A stretch of DNA of 64,000 nucleotides from Oscillospiraceae bacterium (GTDB lineage: Bacteria; Bacillota; Clostridia; Oscillospirales; Oscillospiraceae), in the NCBI GenBank assembly GCA_015067525.1, contig SVMH01000004.1, positions 20,289 through 84,288 on the forward strand. Direction: 5' to 3'. Each line of letters starts with the position of its first letter. Position 1 is the stretch's first letter. The position numbers were made by a program, and so were the translations under genes. Below the pieces are notes generated by a model, which saw nothing but the letters and a program-made list of their open reading frames with translations, was not told the DNA's origin and did no database searches. Below, in pieces: positions 33,571 to 43,466 of this stretch.

Positions 33571-36174
33571 ATGGCAGAGCTGACCCCCATGATGCGCCAG
33601 TATCTGGAGATCAAGGAACAGAATCAGGACTCCATCCTCTTCTTCCGTCTGGGCGATTTTTACGAGATGTTCGGTGCCGACGCCCGCACCGCCTCCCGCG
33701 AGCTGGACCTGACGCTGACCAGCCGCGACAAGGATAAGACCAAGTCCGCCGAGGAGCGCATTCCCATGTGCGGCATCCCCTATCACGCCAGTGACGCCTA
33801 CATTGCCCGCCTCATCGCCAAGGGCTACAAGGTGGCCATCTGTGAGCAGACGGAGGATCCCGCCACCGCCAAGGGTCTGGTGAAGCGCGATATCATCCGC
33901 GTCATCACCCCCGGCACGGTCATCGACTCGGCGTGTCTCGAGGAAGGGCGCAGCAACTTCTGCGCCGCGCTGTATCTTGATGACGACAACGCCGCCCTCT
34001 GCGCCTGCGATATCTCCACCGGCAAGACTCATGCTACCGCCTTTTCCGGCCCCGAGCGGCTGAGCCATCTTTTAAACGAGCTGGGCCGCTTCTCCCCTGC
34101 CGAGGCCGTGATGAACGAGGGAGCGTGGTTTGAAGAATCTCTGCGCGATGCGCTGGTCAATAAATTCCGCTGCCATGTGGAAAAGCTGCCCGCCTCCCGC
34201 TTCAAGATGGAGGATGCGGAAAAGGCCATTCGCCTCCAGTTCGGCGAGGAGGGCTTTGCCGCCTTGCCCCGCAACAACGGCGCGGCTGCTCTGGCGCTGG
34301 GTGCCCTGCTGGGCTATCTCCACGAGACCCAGAAGACCGATCTGGGCCATATCGACTCGCTGGACTACTATGAGCAGGGCCGCTTTATGGAGCTGGACCT
34401 GACGGCGAGGCGCAATCTGGAGCTGACGGAGACGCTGCGCAGTAAGGAGAAAAAGGGCAGCCTCCTGTGGGTACTGGACAAGACCAAGACCGCCATGGGC
34501 GCGCGGTGCATGCGTTCGTGGCTGGAGCGCCCCCTTTTGAGCGTCAATGAGATCAACCGCCGCAATACGGCAGTGGCAGCACTGGTGGATAACACGGTGG
34601 CCCGCGAGGAACTGATCCTGGCTCTCTCCGGCATTGGCGATATGGAGCGCCTCATGGGCCGCATCGTCTATGGCAGCGCCGGCGGCCGCGATCTGGTGGC
34701 CCTGTGCCGTGCTATGGAGAAGCTGCCCGAGGTAAAGGCACAGCTGGCCGCCTTTGACAAGGGCCGTCTGCGCGCCCTTTATGAGCAGCTGGACACGCTG
34801 GAAGATCTGGCCGCCCTCATTGCCCGGACACTGGTGGACGAGCCCCCCTTCTCCGTCCGAGAGGGCGAGCTGATCCGCGACGGCTTTGACGCCGAGGTGG
34901 ACCGCCTGCGTGCCATTCTCCACGGCGGCAAGGGTATCATCGCCTCCATGGAGGCGCAGGAGAAGGAAAAAACCGGCATCCGCACCCTGAAGATCGGCTA
35001 CAACAAGGTCTTTGGCTACTACATCGAGGTGTCCAACTCCTTCCGCGACATGGTGCCCGAGACGTACATCCGCAAGCAGACCCTGGTCAACGGCGAGCGT
35101 TTCATCACCCAGGAGCTGAAGGACCTGGAGCACGATATTCTCTCCGCCGCCGACCGCGTGGGCGCGCTGGAGTATGACCTCTTCACCCGCCTGCGTCTGG
35201 AGATCGCATCTGCCGTTGCCCGCGTGCAGCAGACTGCTGCCGCCGTGGCGGAGCTGGACTGCCTGTGCTCGCTGGCGGCTGTGGCGGTGAAAAATAACTA
35301 CTGCTGCCCCGTGGTGGATGAGTCCGGCGTCATCGAGATCCATGCCGGCCGCCATCCGGTGGTGGAGTGCATGCGCAAAGATACCCTCTTTGTACCCAAC
35401 GACACCTATATGGGACAGACGGCAGACCGCGCTGCCATCATCACCGGCCCCAACATGGCCGGTAAGTCCACCTACATGCGTCAGGTGGCCCTCATCGTCC
35501 TCATGGCGCAGGTCGGCTCTTTCGTGCCGGCCCGGAGTGCCCATCTGGGTGTGGTGGACCGCATCTTCACCCGCATCGGCGCGTCCGACGACCTGAGCGC
35601 CGGCCAGTCCACCTTCATGGTGGAGATGACGGAGGTCAGCGACATCCTCCGCTCGGCCACCGACAAGAGCCTGCTGATCCTCGATGAGATCGGCCGCGGC
35701 ACCTCCACCTTTGACGGCATGTCTATCGCCCGCGCGGTGCTGGAATACTGCGCCGACCCGAAAAAACTGGGAGCCAAGACCCTCTTCGCCACCCATTATC
35801 ACGAACTCACCGATATGGAGGGTACTCTCCCTGGTGTGAAGAACTACAACATCGCCGTGCGCACCCGGGGCGAGGAGATCATTTTCCTCCGCAAGATCAT
35901 CCCCGGCGGCGCCGACCGCAGCTATGGTATTGAAGTGGCACGTCTTGCCGGCCTGCCCGACAGCGTGGTGAGCCGCGCCAAGAAGATCCTGCGCCAGCTG
36001 GAAGATGAATCCGGCCGCCCCGCCTCTCCCGCTGCGGCGGAAGAGGATCAGGTGTCCTTCGCTGCCATGGGTGAGGCGGAGGTCATCGACGCGCTGCGCC
36101 GCGCACAGGTGGACAGCCTCAGCCCTCTCGAGGCGCTGAACCTGCTGTATGAGCTGAAACAGAAACTCAAGTGA
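33571..36174 (+). CDS. mutS: DNA mismatch repair protein MutS
   Basis: TPMMRQYLEIKEQNQDSILFFRLGDFYEMFG; ITGPNMAGKSTYMRQVALIVLMAQVGSFVPA; LILDEIGRGTSTFDGMSIA. Confidence 0.98.
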   Translation: MAELTPMMRQYLEIKEQNQDSILFFRLGDFYEMFGADARTASRELDLTLTSRDKDKTKSAEERIPMCGIPYHASDAYIARLIAKGYKVAICEQTEDPATAKGLVKRDIIRVITPGTVIDSACLEEGRSNFCAALYLDDDNAALCACDISTGKTHATAFSGPERLSHLLNELGRFSPAEAVMNEGAWFEESLRDALVNKFRCHVEKLPASRFKMEDAEKAIRLQFGEEGFAALPRNNGAAALALGALLGYLHETQKTDLGHIDSLDYYEQGRFMELDLTARRNLELTETLRSKEKKGSLLWVLDKTKTAMGARCMRSWLERPLLSVNEINRRNTAVAALVDNTVAREELILALSGIGDMERLMGRIVYGSAGGRDLVALCRAMEKLPEVKAQLAAFDKGRLRALYEQLDTLEDLAALIARTLVDEPPFSVREGELIRDGFDAEVDRLRAILHGGKGIIASMEAQEKEKTGIRTLKIGYNKVFGYYIEVSNSFRDMVPETYIRKQTLVNGERFITQELKDLEHDILSAADRVGALEYDLFTRLRLEIASAVARVQQTAAAVAELDCLCSLAAVAVKNNYCCPVVDESGVIEIHAGRHPVVECMRKDTLFVPNDTYMGQTADRAAIITGPNMAGKSTYMRQVALIVLMAQVGSFVPARSAHLGVVDRIFTRIGASDDLSAGQSTFMVEMTEVSDILRSATDKSLLILDEIGRGTSTFDGMSIARAVLEYCADPKKLGAKTLFATHYHELTDMEGTLPGVKNYNIAVRTRGEEIIFLRKIIPGGADRSYGIEVARLAGLPDSVVSRAKKILRQLEDESGRPASPAAAEEDQVSFAAMGEAEVIDALRRAQVDSLSPLEALNLLYELKQKLK

Positions 36175-36194
36175 TCCATCGAAAGGAGGTCAAT

Positions 36195-38084
36195 ATGCCT
36201 CGAATTCAATGTTTGCCCGGCCATGTGGCCGACCTGATCGCCGCCGGTGAGGTAGTGGAGCGTCCTGCCAGCGTGGTCAAGGAACTGCTGGAAAACGCCA
36301 TGGATGCCGGCGCCACCGCTATCGTGGTGGAGCTGGAGAGGGGCGGCCTGACCTACCTGCGCATCACCGATAACGGCTGCGGCATTGCTCCCGACGAGCT
36401 GCCCACCGCCTTTTTGCGCCACGCCACCAGCAAGCTGCGTACTGCCGAGGATCTGGCGGCCATCGGCACGCTGGGCTTCCGTGGTGAGGCGCTGGCGGCC
36501 ATCTCTGCTGTCAGCCGCGTGGATATTTTCTCCCGTCAAAAGGGCGCTGACGCCGGCGCCATGCTCCATCTGGAGGGTGGCGTACCCGGCGAGGTGACGG
36601 AGGCCGGCTGCCCTGAGGGCACCACCATCTGCGTCCGCGACCTCTTTTATAACACCCCTGCCCGCATGAAATTCATGAAGAAGGACAGCGCCGAGGCGGC
36701 CGCCGTGGGCGGTATCGTGCAGCATCTGGCCCTGAGCCATCCCGACATCTCCTTCAAGCTGATCCGCGACGGCGCCGAAGTGCTACACACCCCCGGTGAC
36801 GGCAAGCTCCTCAGTGCCATCTACGCCGCCATGGGCCGTGACTTTGCCATGGGTCTGCTGCCTATTGACGGCAGCGGCGGCGAGGTGAGGGTGCAGGGGT
36901 TTGTCACCAAACCTCTCAACGGCCACGGCACCCGCGGCCGTCAGGTGTTCTTTGTCAACGGCCGCTTCGTCAAATCCCAACTGCTGCAGGCGGCGCTGGA
37001 GGAGGCCTACCGCAACCGCCTTTTGAAGGGAAAATTTCCCGGCTGCGTGGTGCACATCACCCTGCCGGCGGATATGGTGGATGTGAACGTCCATCCCGCC
37101 AAAACGGTGGTGAAATTCGTCTCCGACAAGGCGGTGTTTGACGCCTTTTACTATACCGTCCGCGATGCGTTGGACGGTGAGAATAAGCCGGAGGCTCTCG
37201 CGCCCCGTCAGGAGAGCTTTTATCAAAGCATGACGGTGCAGGAGTACAGGGAAAAGGCCGCAGCACCGGTGGAGACCAAAAAACCGCTGGGATCCTATAC
37301 GGCCCGCCCTGCCGTGCCCTCTGTGTCTGCCAAACCCGCTGTGCCTGCCGTGCACGATGTGGCGGAGAAGGGCAAGCCCTTCACCGCCACCGTCCCTGCC
37401 CGCGACGGCTGCGAGGTGACCTACCATATCACGCCTCCCTCTGTGCAGGAGAAAAAGGTAGTGCAGGCGGCGGTGGAACTGCCCGTAGAGCCGGTGCAGC
37501 AGAAGCTGGAAGAAAAGGCGGCGCCCTGGCGCATGGTGGGCGAGGTGCTGCGCACCTACATCGTCTGCGAGGATGAGGAAGAGAACCTCTGGCTCATCGA
37601 TAAGCACGCCGCCCATGAGCGCATCCGTTTTGATGCCCTGAAGGCCGATCCCCAGCCCCTGATGGCTCAGACGCTGCTGGCACCTCTGACGGTGACTTTG
37701 GCTCCGGAGGAGTCCGCCGCCGTGCTGGAGAATCTGGATATGCTGCGCCGCTTCGGCTTTGCCTGTGAGGACTTCGGCGACGGCACCGTTCTGGTGCGGG
37801 AAGTCCCCTCCGACATCCGTACCGGTGACGCCGCCTCCACGCTGGAGGAACTGGCGCAGAAGCTGCTGCTGGGCCGCATCGACCCTGAGGGCGTGCGGGA
37901 TGAGCTTTTCCACACCATGGCCTGCAAGAGCGCCATCAAGGCCGGCATGGTCACCGACAAGGCGGAACTGGCCGCGCTGGTGGAAAAGGTGCAGAGCGGG
38001 GAAATCAAGTATTGTCCCCACGGCAGACCCGTGGCCGTGAAGCTTACCAAGTACGAAATCGAGAAAATGTTTAAGCGCGCGTAA
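36195..38084 (+). CDS. mutL: DNA mismatch repair protein MutL
   Basis: VADLIAAGEVVERPASVVKELLENAMDAGAT; GTLGFRGEALAAISAVS; MACKSAIKAG C-terminal motif. Confidence 0.97.
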   Translation: MPRIQCLPGHVADLIAAGEVVERPASVVKELLENAMDAGATAIVVELERGGLTYLRITDNGCGIAPDELPTAFLRHATSKLRTAEDLAAIGTLGFRGEALAAISAVSRVDIFSRQKGADAGAMLHLEGGVPGEVTEAGCPEGTTICVRDLFYNTPARMKFMKKDSAEAAAVGGIVQHLALSHPDISFKLIRDGAEVLHTPGDGKLLSAIYAAMGRDFAMGLLPIDGSGGEVRVQGFVTKPLNGHGTRGRQVFFVNGRFVKSQLLQAALEEAYRNRLLKGKFPGCVVHITLPADMVDVNVHPAKTVVKFVSDKAVFDAFYYTVRDALDGENKPEALAPRQESFYQSMTVQEYREKAAAPVETKKPLGSYTARPAVPSVSAKPAVPAVHDVAEKGKPFTATVPARDGCEVTYHITPPSVQEKKVVQAAVELPVEPVQQKLEEKAAPWRMVGEVLRTYIVCEDEEENLWLIDKHAAHERIRFDALKADPQPLMAQTLLAPLTVTLAPEESAAVLENLDMLRRFGFACEDFGDGTVLVREVPSDIRTGDAASTLEELAQKLLLGRIDPEGVRDELFHTMACKSAIKAGMVTDKAELAALVEKVQSGEIKYCPHGRPVAVKLTKYEIEKMFKRA

Positions 38085-38106
38085 CGCGCCATGAAGGAGA
38101 TCAGCC

Positions 38107-39051
38107 ATGCCCCCTAAGATCGTCTGCGTGGTGGGCCCCACCGCGTCCGGAAAAACGAAAATGGGCGTCGCCATTGCCAAGCGCTTCGGCGGCGAGGTGG
38201 TCAGCGTGGATTCCATGCAGATCTACCGCGGCATGACTGTGGGCACCGCCGCCCCCACGGCGGAAGAGATGGAGGGCGTCCCCCATCATATGATCGCTGT
38301 GGCCGACCCGTCCGAGAGCTGGTCGGTGGCCCGCTTTACCGAGGCAGCGGACGCGTGCGTGCAGGACATTCTCCGCCGCGGCAAGCTGCCGGTGCTGGTG
38401 GGCGGCACGGGCCTCTATCTGGACGCGTTGGTGCGGGGTAATCGCTTTGCCGAAGGCCACGCCGGTACGGCGGTGCGCGAGGCGCTGCAAAAGCGCATGG
38501 CGGTCGAAGGCGCGGCGGCGCTGCTCCAAGAGCTGCGTGCCATTGACCCTGAGGCCGCGGAAAAGCTCCACTTAAAAGACGAAAAACGGATCCTGCGGGC
38601 ACTGGAGGTCTGGCAGGAGACGGGAAAAACCATCACCGAGCACAATCGGGAGACGCAGGCTGTACCGGATAAGTACGAGGCCGTCTATATCGGTCTGGAC
38701 TTTGAAAACCGGGATGACCTGCGCGCGCGGATCGACCGCCGCGTGGATATCATGGTGGAGCAGGGCCTGCTGCAGGAGGTGCGCGGCCTGCTCTCCTCCG
38801 GCATCCCCCGTACTGCCACGGCTCTGCAGGCCATCGGCTACAAGCAGTTTCTGGCAGTGGAGGAGGGCCGTGCCACGGTGGAAGAGGCGATGGAGGAGGT
38901 CAAGCTCCGCTCCCGCCAGTACGCCAAGCGGCAGCTGACATGGCTGCGCCGCAACGAAGCCATCCATTGGATCCGCTGGGAAAAAGTGCCCGATTTCCAA
39001 GCGGCTCTTCAAAAAGCGACAGAAATCCTCACCGCTCTGGGATTATCCTAA
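38107..39051 (+). CDS. miaA: tRNA dimethylallyltransferase
   Basis: CVVGPTASGKTKMGVAIAKRFGGEVVSVDSMQIYRGMTVGTAAP; RSRQYAKRQLTWLRRNE. Confidence 0.97.
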   Translation: MPPKIVCVVGPTASGKTKMGVAIAKRFGGEVVSVDSMQIYRGMTVGTAAPTAEEMEGVPHHMIAVADPSESWSVARFTEAADACVQDILRRGKLPVLVGGTGLYLDALVRGNRFAEGHAGTAVREALQKRMAVEGAAALLQELRAIDPEAAEKLHLKDEKRILRALEVWQETGKTITEHNRETQAVPDKYEAVYIGLDFENRDDLRARIDRRVDIMVEQGLLQEVRGLLSSGIPRTATALQAIGYKQFLAVEEGRATVEEAMEEVKLRSRQYAKRQLTWLRRNEAIHWIRWEKVPDFQAALQKATEILTALGLS

Positions 39052-39108
39052 TTCCAGACGGACGAGCTGTTTGATATCGTCCGCCAATAGACAAAAGGAG
39101 CAGACGAT

Positions 39109-39342
39109 ATGCAGACAAAATCCAATTTGCAGGAAATTTTCCTCACCCGCGCCCGCAAGCAGAGCACCAACGTGACCGTGTTTCTGGTCAACGGCTTTCA
39201 ACTGCGGGGCACCGTGACCGGCTTTGACAACTTCACCGTGGTGCTGGACACCGACGGCAAGCAGCAGGTCATCTATAAGCATGCCATATCCACCATCGTG
39301 CCGCAGCACGCCATTTCCCTGCAGGAAAAGGCGGAACCGTAA
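39109..39342 (+). CDS. hfq: RNA chaperone Hfq
   Basis: [60 protein letters not shown]. Confidence 0.97.
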   Translation: MQTKSNLQEIFLTRARKQSTNVTVFLVNGFQLRGTVTGFDNFTVVLDTDGKQQVIYKHAISTIVPQHAISLQEKAEP

Positions 39343-39379
39343 AGGAGTGCGGCGCCCTTCCGAGAGGTGACGTTATTTC

Positions 39380-40591
39380 ATGAAACATTCCACACCTATC
39401 TTTAAAATTCTGGCAAGCTGTGTGCTGCTCGGCGTACTGCTGCTGTTCGGCATCCAGTTGTGGCAGTATTTCTCCGATCCGCTGTCCACCACGCTGGTGT
39501 ACAAGGCGGAGACGGAGGTGACGCTGGCTGCAGACGGCTGGGTCATTCGGGAGGAAGAGAGCTTCCGCGCCGACAGTGATACCCTGCTCCACGCCTTCCG
39601 CGAGGGCGAAAAGGTGGGCGTGGGCCAGACGCTGGCCACTGCCTACAGCAGCAGCGGCGCGCTGAACACCGTGAAAAAGATCGAGGAGAAGACGCTGCAG
39701 CTGCAGCAGCTGGAGTTTGCCCTCACCTCTTATCTGGACCCCGATGCGGCGCTGAAGCTGGACGGCGAGATCACCGAGAGTTTGCTGGCCCTGCGGGGAA
39801 ATCTGAGCAGCGGAGACTACAGTGAGGCTGCGGAGGATATTTCCCAGCTCAAAGGCAGCATCCTCAAGCGCAGCTATTCCCGCTCCTCTGCCACGGAGAT
39901 CCAGTCGGAGATCCGCACCGTGCAGCAGGAGATCTCCTCTTTGCGTAATTCCCTCTCCGGCACCACCTCTGTCAGAGCGCGCCGCGCCGGTGTGTTTTCC
40001 GCCGTCAGTGACGGCTACGAAGCGGCCCTGACCCCCGATTTTCTGCAGGATCTGACGCCGGCCAAACTGGCAGGTATCGGCAGTGCAGAGCAGGCGGGCA
40101 ACGTGGGCAAGCTGATCTACGGAGACACGTGGTACTACGCCTTTACCCTTACCGAAGGGGAGGTGGAGCAGCTGCGAAAGGCCGGCACCGTGTATCTGCG
40201 CTTTGCCAAGGGCCTGCAGCAGGACGTGGCGGTGAAGATCGTGTCTGTCAGCGCGGTGCAGGACGGCCGACAGGCCGTGGTGGTCAGCTGCGACAAGTAC
40301 ATGGCCCAGGTGACGCAGCTGCGCCATCAGACGGCCACGCTGGTGCTGGGCAAGCACAGCGGCCTGCGCATTCCGGCCAACGCCCTGCGTCTGAACGCCG
40401 ACGGGCAGAGCGGCGTTTACTGTCTGGTGGGCTTTGCCGCCGAGTTCAAACCGGTAGACGTGGTCTATTACGGCGACGGCTACACACTGGTGCGCGCCGC
40501 GCAGAAGGCCACCGGCAGCGACATCCTGCGCTCCGGCGACGAGGTGATCGTCACAGCCGGTGAGCTGCACGACGGCAAAGTGGTGCAATAA
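39380..40591 (+). CDS. HlyD-like membrane-anchored adaptor protein
   Basis: N-terminal TM, then biotinyl-lipoyl-like VTLAADGWVIREEESFRADSDTLLHAFREGEKVGVGQTLA and coiled coil; precedes yggS-sepF-divIVA. Confidence 0.78.
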   Translation: MKHSTPIFKILASCVLLGVLLLFGIQLWQYFSDPLSTTLVYKAETEVTLAADGWVIREEESFRADSDTLLHAFREGEKVGVGQTLATAYSSSGALNTVKKIEEKTLQLQQLEFALTSYLDPDAALKLDGEITESLLALRGNLSSGDYSEAAEDISQLKGSILKRSYSRSSATEIQSEIRTVQQEISSLRNSLSGTTSVRARRAGVFSAVSDGYEAALTPDFLQDLTPAKLAGIGSAEQAGNVGKLIYGDTWYYAFTLTEGEVEQLRKAGTVYLRFAKGLQQDVAVKIVSVSAVQDGRQAVVVSCDKYMAQVTQLRHQTATLVLGKHSGLRIPANALRLNADGQSGVYCLVGFAAEFKPVDVVYYGDGYTLVRAAQKATGSDILRSGDEVIVTAGELHDGKVVQ

Positions 40592-40625
40592 AGAGAAACT
40601 GATCGGGGAAAGGAAGCGAACAGAT

Positions 40626-41321
40626 ATGTCTATTGCTGAAAATATTGCGGCCATCCGCGCCCGGATCGACGTGGCAGCCCGTGAGACCGGCCGCACCGGC
40701 GCCGATATCACGCTGGTGGGCGCCAGCAAAATGAACGATACCGCCGCCTGCCGCGAGGCCATCGCCGCCGGTATCGACGTGCTGGGCGAGAACCGTGTGC
40801 AGGAGATGACGCTCAAGCTCTCGGAGAACGCCTACGAAGGCGCACCCCTCCACTTCATCGGCCATCTGCAGCGCAATAAGGTACGCCAGGTGGTGGGCAA
40901 GGTGGCGCTGATCGAGTCTGTGGGCAGCGAAGCGCTGCTGCGGGAGATCGAAAAGGAAGCGGCCAAGCAGGGCATCGTACAGGATATCCTGCTGGAGATC
41001 AACATCGGCGGCGAGGAGGCCAAAAGCGGCTTTGCGCCCGAAGAGGTCATGGCTGCGGCGCAGCTGAGCCGCACGCTGGAGCACGTGCGTGTGCGCGGCG
41101 TGATGACCATTCCTCCGGCTGATGCCAGTCGGGAAGAAAATATGGTATATTTCCGCAAAGTACAGGCACTATATGTTGACATAAACGCGAAAATATACGA
41201 TAATACAATGGAATATATCTCGATGGGTATGAGCGGAGATTTCGAGGACGCCATCCGTGCCGGCAGCAATATGGTACGTGTTGGCACCGCCATCTTCGGC
41301 CAGCGGAATTACACCAAGTGA
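40626..41321 (+). CDS. YggS family PLP homeostasis protein
   Basis: ITLVGASKMNDTAACREAIAAGIDVLGENRVQEM; HFIGHLQRNK; ISMGMSGDFEDAIRAGSNMVRVGTAIFGQR. Confidence 0.95.
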   Translation: MSIAENIAAIRARIDVAARETGRTGADITLVGASKMNDTAACREAIAAGIDVLGENRVQEMTLKLSENAYEGAPLHFIGHLQRNKVRQVVGKVALIESVGSEALLREIEKEAAKQGIVQDILLEINIGGEEAKSGFAPEEVMAAAQLSRTLEHVRVRGVMTIPPADASREENMVYFRKVQALYVDINAKIYDNTMEYISMGMSGDFEDAIRAGSNMVRVGTAIFGQRNYTK

Positions 41322-41340
41322 AAGCAGGAGGTCAAAGCAT

Positions 41341-41793
41341 ATGAGCCTGATGGACGAATTCAAGAAGATCATCCACCCCTACGACGACGAAGACGATTAC
41401 GATGAGGATCTGCCCGAGCCCAAGGCGCGGGAGTCGGCCCCCACGTATTTTGATGAGCGCCGCGAAGAGCGCAAGGCGGAGGATCGCCGCAACAAAGTGG
41501 TGAACATCCACGCCACCGCCCAGCTGAAAGTGGTGCTGGTGAAGCCGGAGCGCTTTGAAAACGCCTCCGAGATCGCCGACCATCTGCGCGAGAAGCGCAC
41601 GGTGGTGCTGAATCTGGAATCTACCAACAAGGACATTGCCCGCCGTCTGGTGGACTTCCTGTCCGGCGTGGCCTATGCCGGTGACGGCAAGATCAAGAAG
41701 GTGGCCGCCAACACCTATATCATCACGCCTTACAGCGTGGATATCATGGGCGACCTGATCGACGAGCTGGAAAGCAGCGGTTTGTATCTGTAA
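41341..41793 (+). CDS. sepF: Cell division protein SepF
   Basis: KVVLVKPERFENASEIADHLREKRTVVLNLESTNKDIARRLVDFLSGVAYAGDGKIKKVAANTYIITPYSVDI. Confidence 0.96.
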   Translation: MSLMDEFKKIIHPYDDEDDYDEDLPEPKARESAPTYFDERREERKAEDRRNKVVNIHATAQLKVVLVKPERFENASEIADHLREKRTVVLNLESTNKDIARRLVDFLSGVAYAGDGKIKKVAANTYIITPYSVDIMGDLIDELESSGLYL

Positions 41794-41818
41794 AATAGAG
41801 AAAGCGGAGGGATATTAC

Positions 41819-42490
41819 ATGTTTACACCTCAGGAAGTTTCCGAAAAAACGTTCTCCAAAGTATCTTTCGGCGGTTACAGCATGACCGGCGTTGACGAGT
41901 TTCTCGACACGCTGACCGAGGATTATACGGCTCTTTATAAGGAAAATGCCACGCTGAAGGCCAAGCTGAAGGTGCTGGCCGAGAAGGTGGAGGAATATCG
42001 CGCCACCGAAGACGCCATGCGCTCTACCCTGCTGACGGCCCAGCGTATGGCCGCCCAGATGGTGCAGGATGCCCAGACCGAAAAGGATCAGGTGCTGGCC
42101 GCTGCCCGCGCTGAGGCCGCCGCGGAGATCGCCCGTCTGGACGGCGAGCGTGCTGCTGCCGAGCAGAAGCTGGCCGTGGCCCAGACCCAGCTGGCAGACT
42201 TTGTCCGCCGCAGTCAGGAGCTGATCGCAGCCCAGTCCGCCTTCCTGGCCCAGCTGCCGGAGATGGAAGTGGCCGCAGCGCCTGCCTCTCCTGTCACGCA
42301 GGACACCATCCGCATCATCGGCCAGGACATCGTCCGCGGCTACGCCGAGGAGAGCACCGAGGAGGCCCCTGTTGAGGAGCCCGCCCAGGAGGTCACCGCC
42401 GAGCCGGACGTGGAGGAAGTGCCCATTTCCGAGGCCTTCCGCATGGATCTGGACGAGCTGAAGTTCGGCCGTAACTACAGCGGCGAATAA
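41819..42490 (+). CDS. DivIVA domain protein
   Basis: FTPQEVSEKTFSKVSFGGYSMTGVDEFLDTLTEDYTALYKENATLKAKLKVLAEKVEEYRATEDAMRSTLLTAQRMAAQMV. Confidence 0.95.
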   Translation: MFTPQEVSEKTFSKVSFGGYSMTGVDEFLDTLTEDYTALYKENATLKAKLKVLAEKVEEYRATEDAMRSTLLTAQRMAAQMVQDAQTEKDQVLAAARAEAAAEIARLDGERAAAEQKLAVAQTQLADFVRRSQELIAAQSAFLAQLPEMEVAAAPASPVTQDTIRIIGQDIVRGYAEESTEEAPVEEPAQEVTAEPDVEEVPISEAFRMDLDELKFGRNYSGE

Positions 42491-42497
42491 GAAAACA

Positions 42498-42530
42498 AAA
42501 AAAGCGGCTCGTTGAGCCGCTTTTTTACCG
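42498..42530 (+). terminator. Intrinsic terminator after divIVA
   Basis: AAAAAAGCGGCTCGTTGAGCCGCTTTTTTA. Confidence 0.75.
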
Positions 42531-42545
42531 AAAAGGAGCAAATCT

Positions 42546-43424
42546 ATGTCGAAACCCATCATCGCCCTGCTGTACGACTTTGATAAGACCCTGTGCACGC
42601 AGGACATGCAGAACTATGCTTTCATCCCCTCGCTGGGTATGAAGCCGCAGGATTTCTGGCAGGAGGCCAATACCTTCGGCTGGCGGGAGCATATGGACGG
42701 CATCCTCGCCTATATGTATACCATGCTGCGCAAGAGCAAGGAAAAGGGCCTGTCCCTGCGCCGCGAGGCGCTGGTGGAGATGGGCCGCTCCATCGTGCTG
42801 TTTCCCGGTGTGAAGGAGTGGTTCAGCCGCATCAACGCCTTCGGCGAAAGTCAGGGCGTGGAGATCGAGCATTACATCCTCTCCTCCGGTCTGCGGGAGA
42901 TCATTGAGGGCTCCGGCATCAGCCACGAGTTTCGTGAGATCTACGCCAGTGAGTTCTACTATGACGAGACGGGTACGCCTGTCTGGCCCAAGCTGGACGT
43001 CAACTTCACCGCCAAGACTCAATTTGTCTACCGCATCAACAAGGGCGTGCTGGATGTGGCCAACGACCGTGATTTGAACGCCTCCATGCCCGATGACAGC
43101 AAGCGCGTGCCCTTTACCAATATGATCTACGTCGGTGACGGCCTCAGCGATGTGCCCTGCATGAAGATGATGCGCTCCTATGGCGGACAGGCCATCGCCG
43201 TCTACCAGCCGGAGAGCCGCACGGCGGTGGAAGAGCTGCTTGCCCGCGGCCGCGTGGACTTCATCTTCCCTGCCGACTATCGGGAGGGCACGGATCTGGA
43301 CACCACGGTGAAAAATATCATCCGCAAAATGGCGGTGACCGATCTGCTGGCCGAAGAACACGCCGGCCAGATGGGCCAGATCGGCAAGGGCGACCTGCCC
43401 TATCAGGCAAGTTTGTTTGAATGA
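42546..43424 (+). CDS. HAD family hydrolase
   Basis: IIALLYDFDKTLCTQDMQNYAFIP; MIYVGDGLSDVPCMKMMRSYGG. Confidence 0.88.
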   Translation: MSKPIIALLYDFDKTLCTQDMQNYAFIPSLGMKPQDFWQEANTFGWREHMDGILAYMYTMLRKSKEKGLSLRREALVEMGRSIVLFPGVKEWFSRINAFGESQGVEIEHYILSSGLREIIEGSGISHEFREIYASEFYYDETGTPVWPKLDVNFTAKTQFVYRINKGVLDVANDRDLNASMPDDSKRVPFTNMIYVGDGLSDVPCMKMMRSYGGQAIAVYQPESRTAVEELLARGRVDFIFPADYREGTDLDTTVKNIIRKMAVTDLLAEEHAGQMGQIGKGDLPYQASLFE

Positions 43425-43429
43425 GATCA

Positions 43430-43466
43430 AAAAAAGAGCTGACCGCTGTGCGGTCAGCTCTTTTTG
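43430..43466. terminator. Bidirectional terminator
   Basis: AAAAAAAGAGCTGACCGCTGTGCGGTCAGCTCTTTTTG. Confidence 0.8.
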
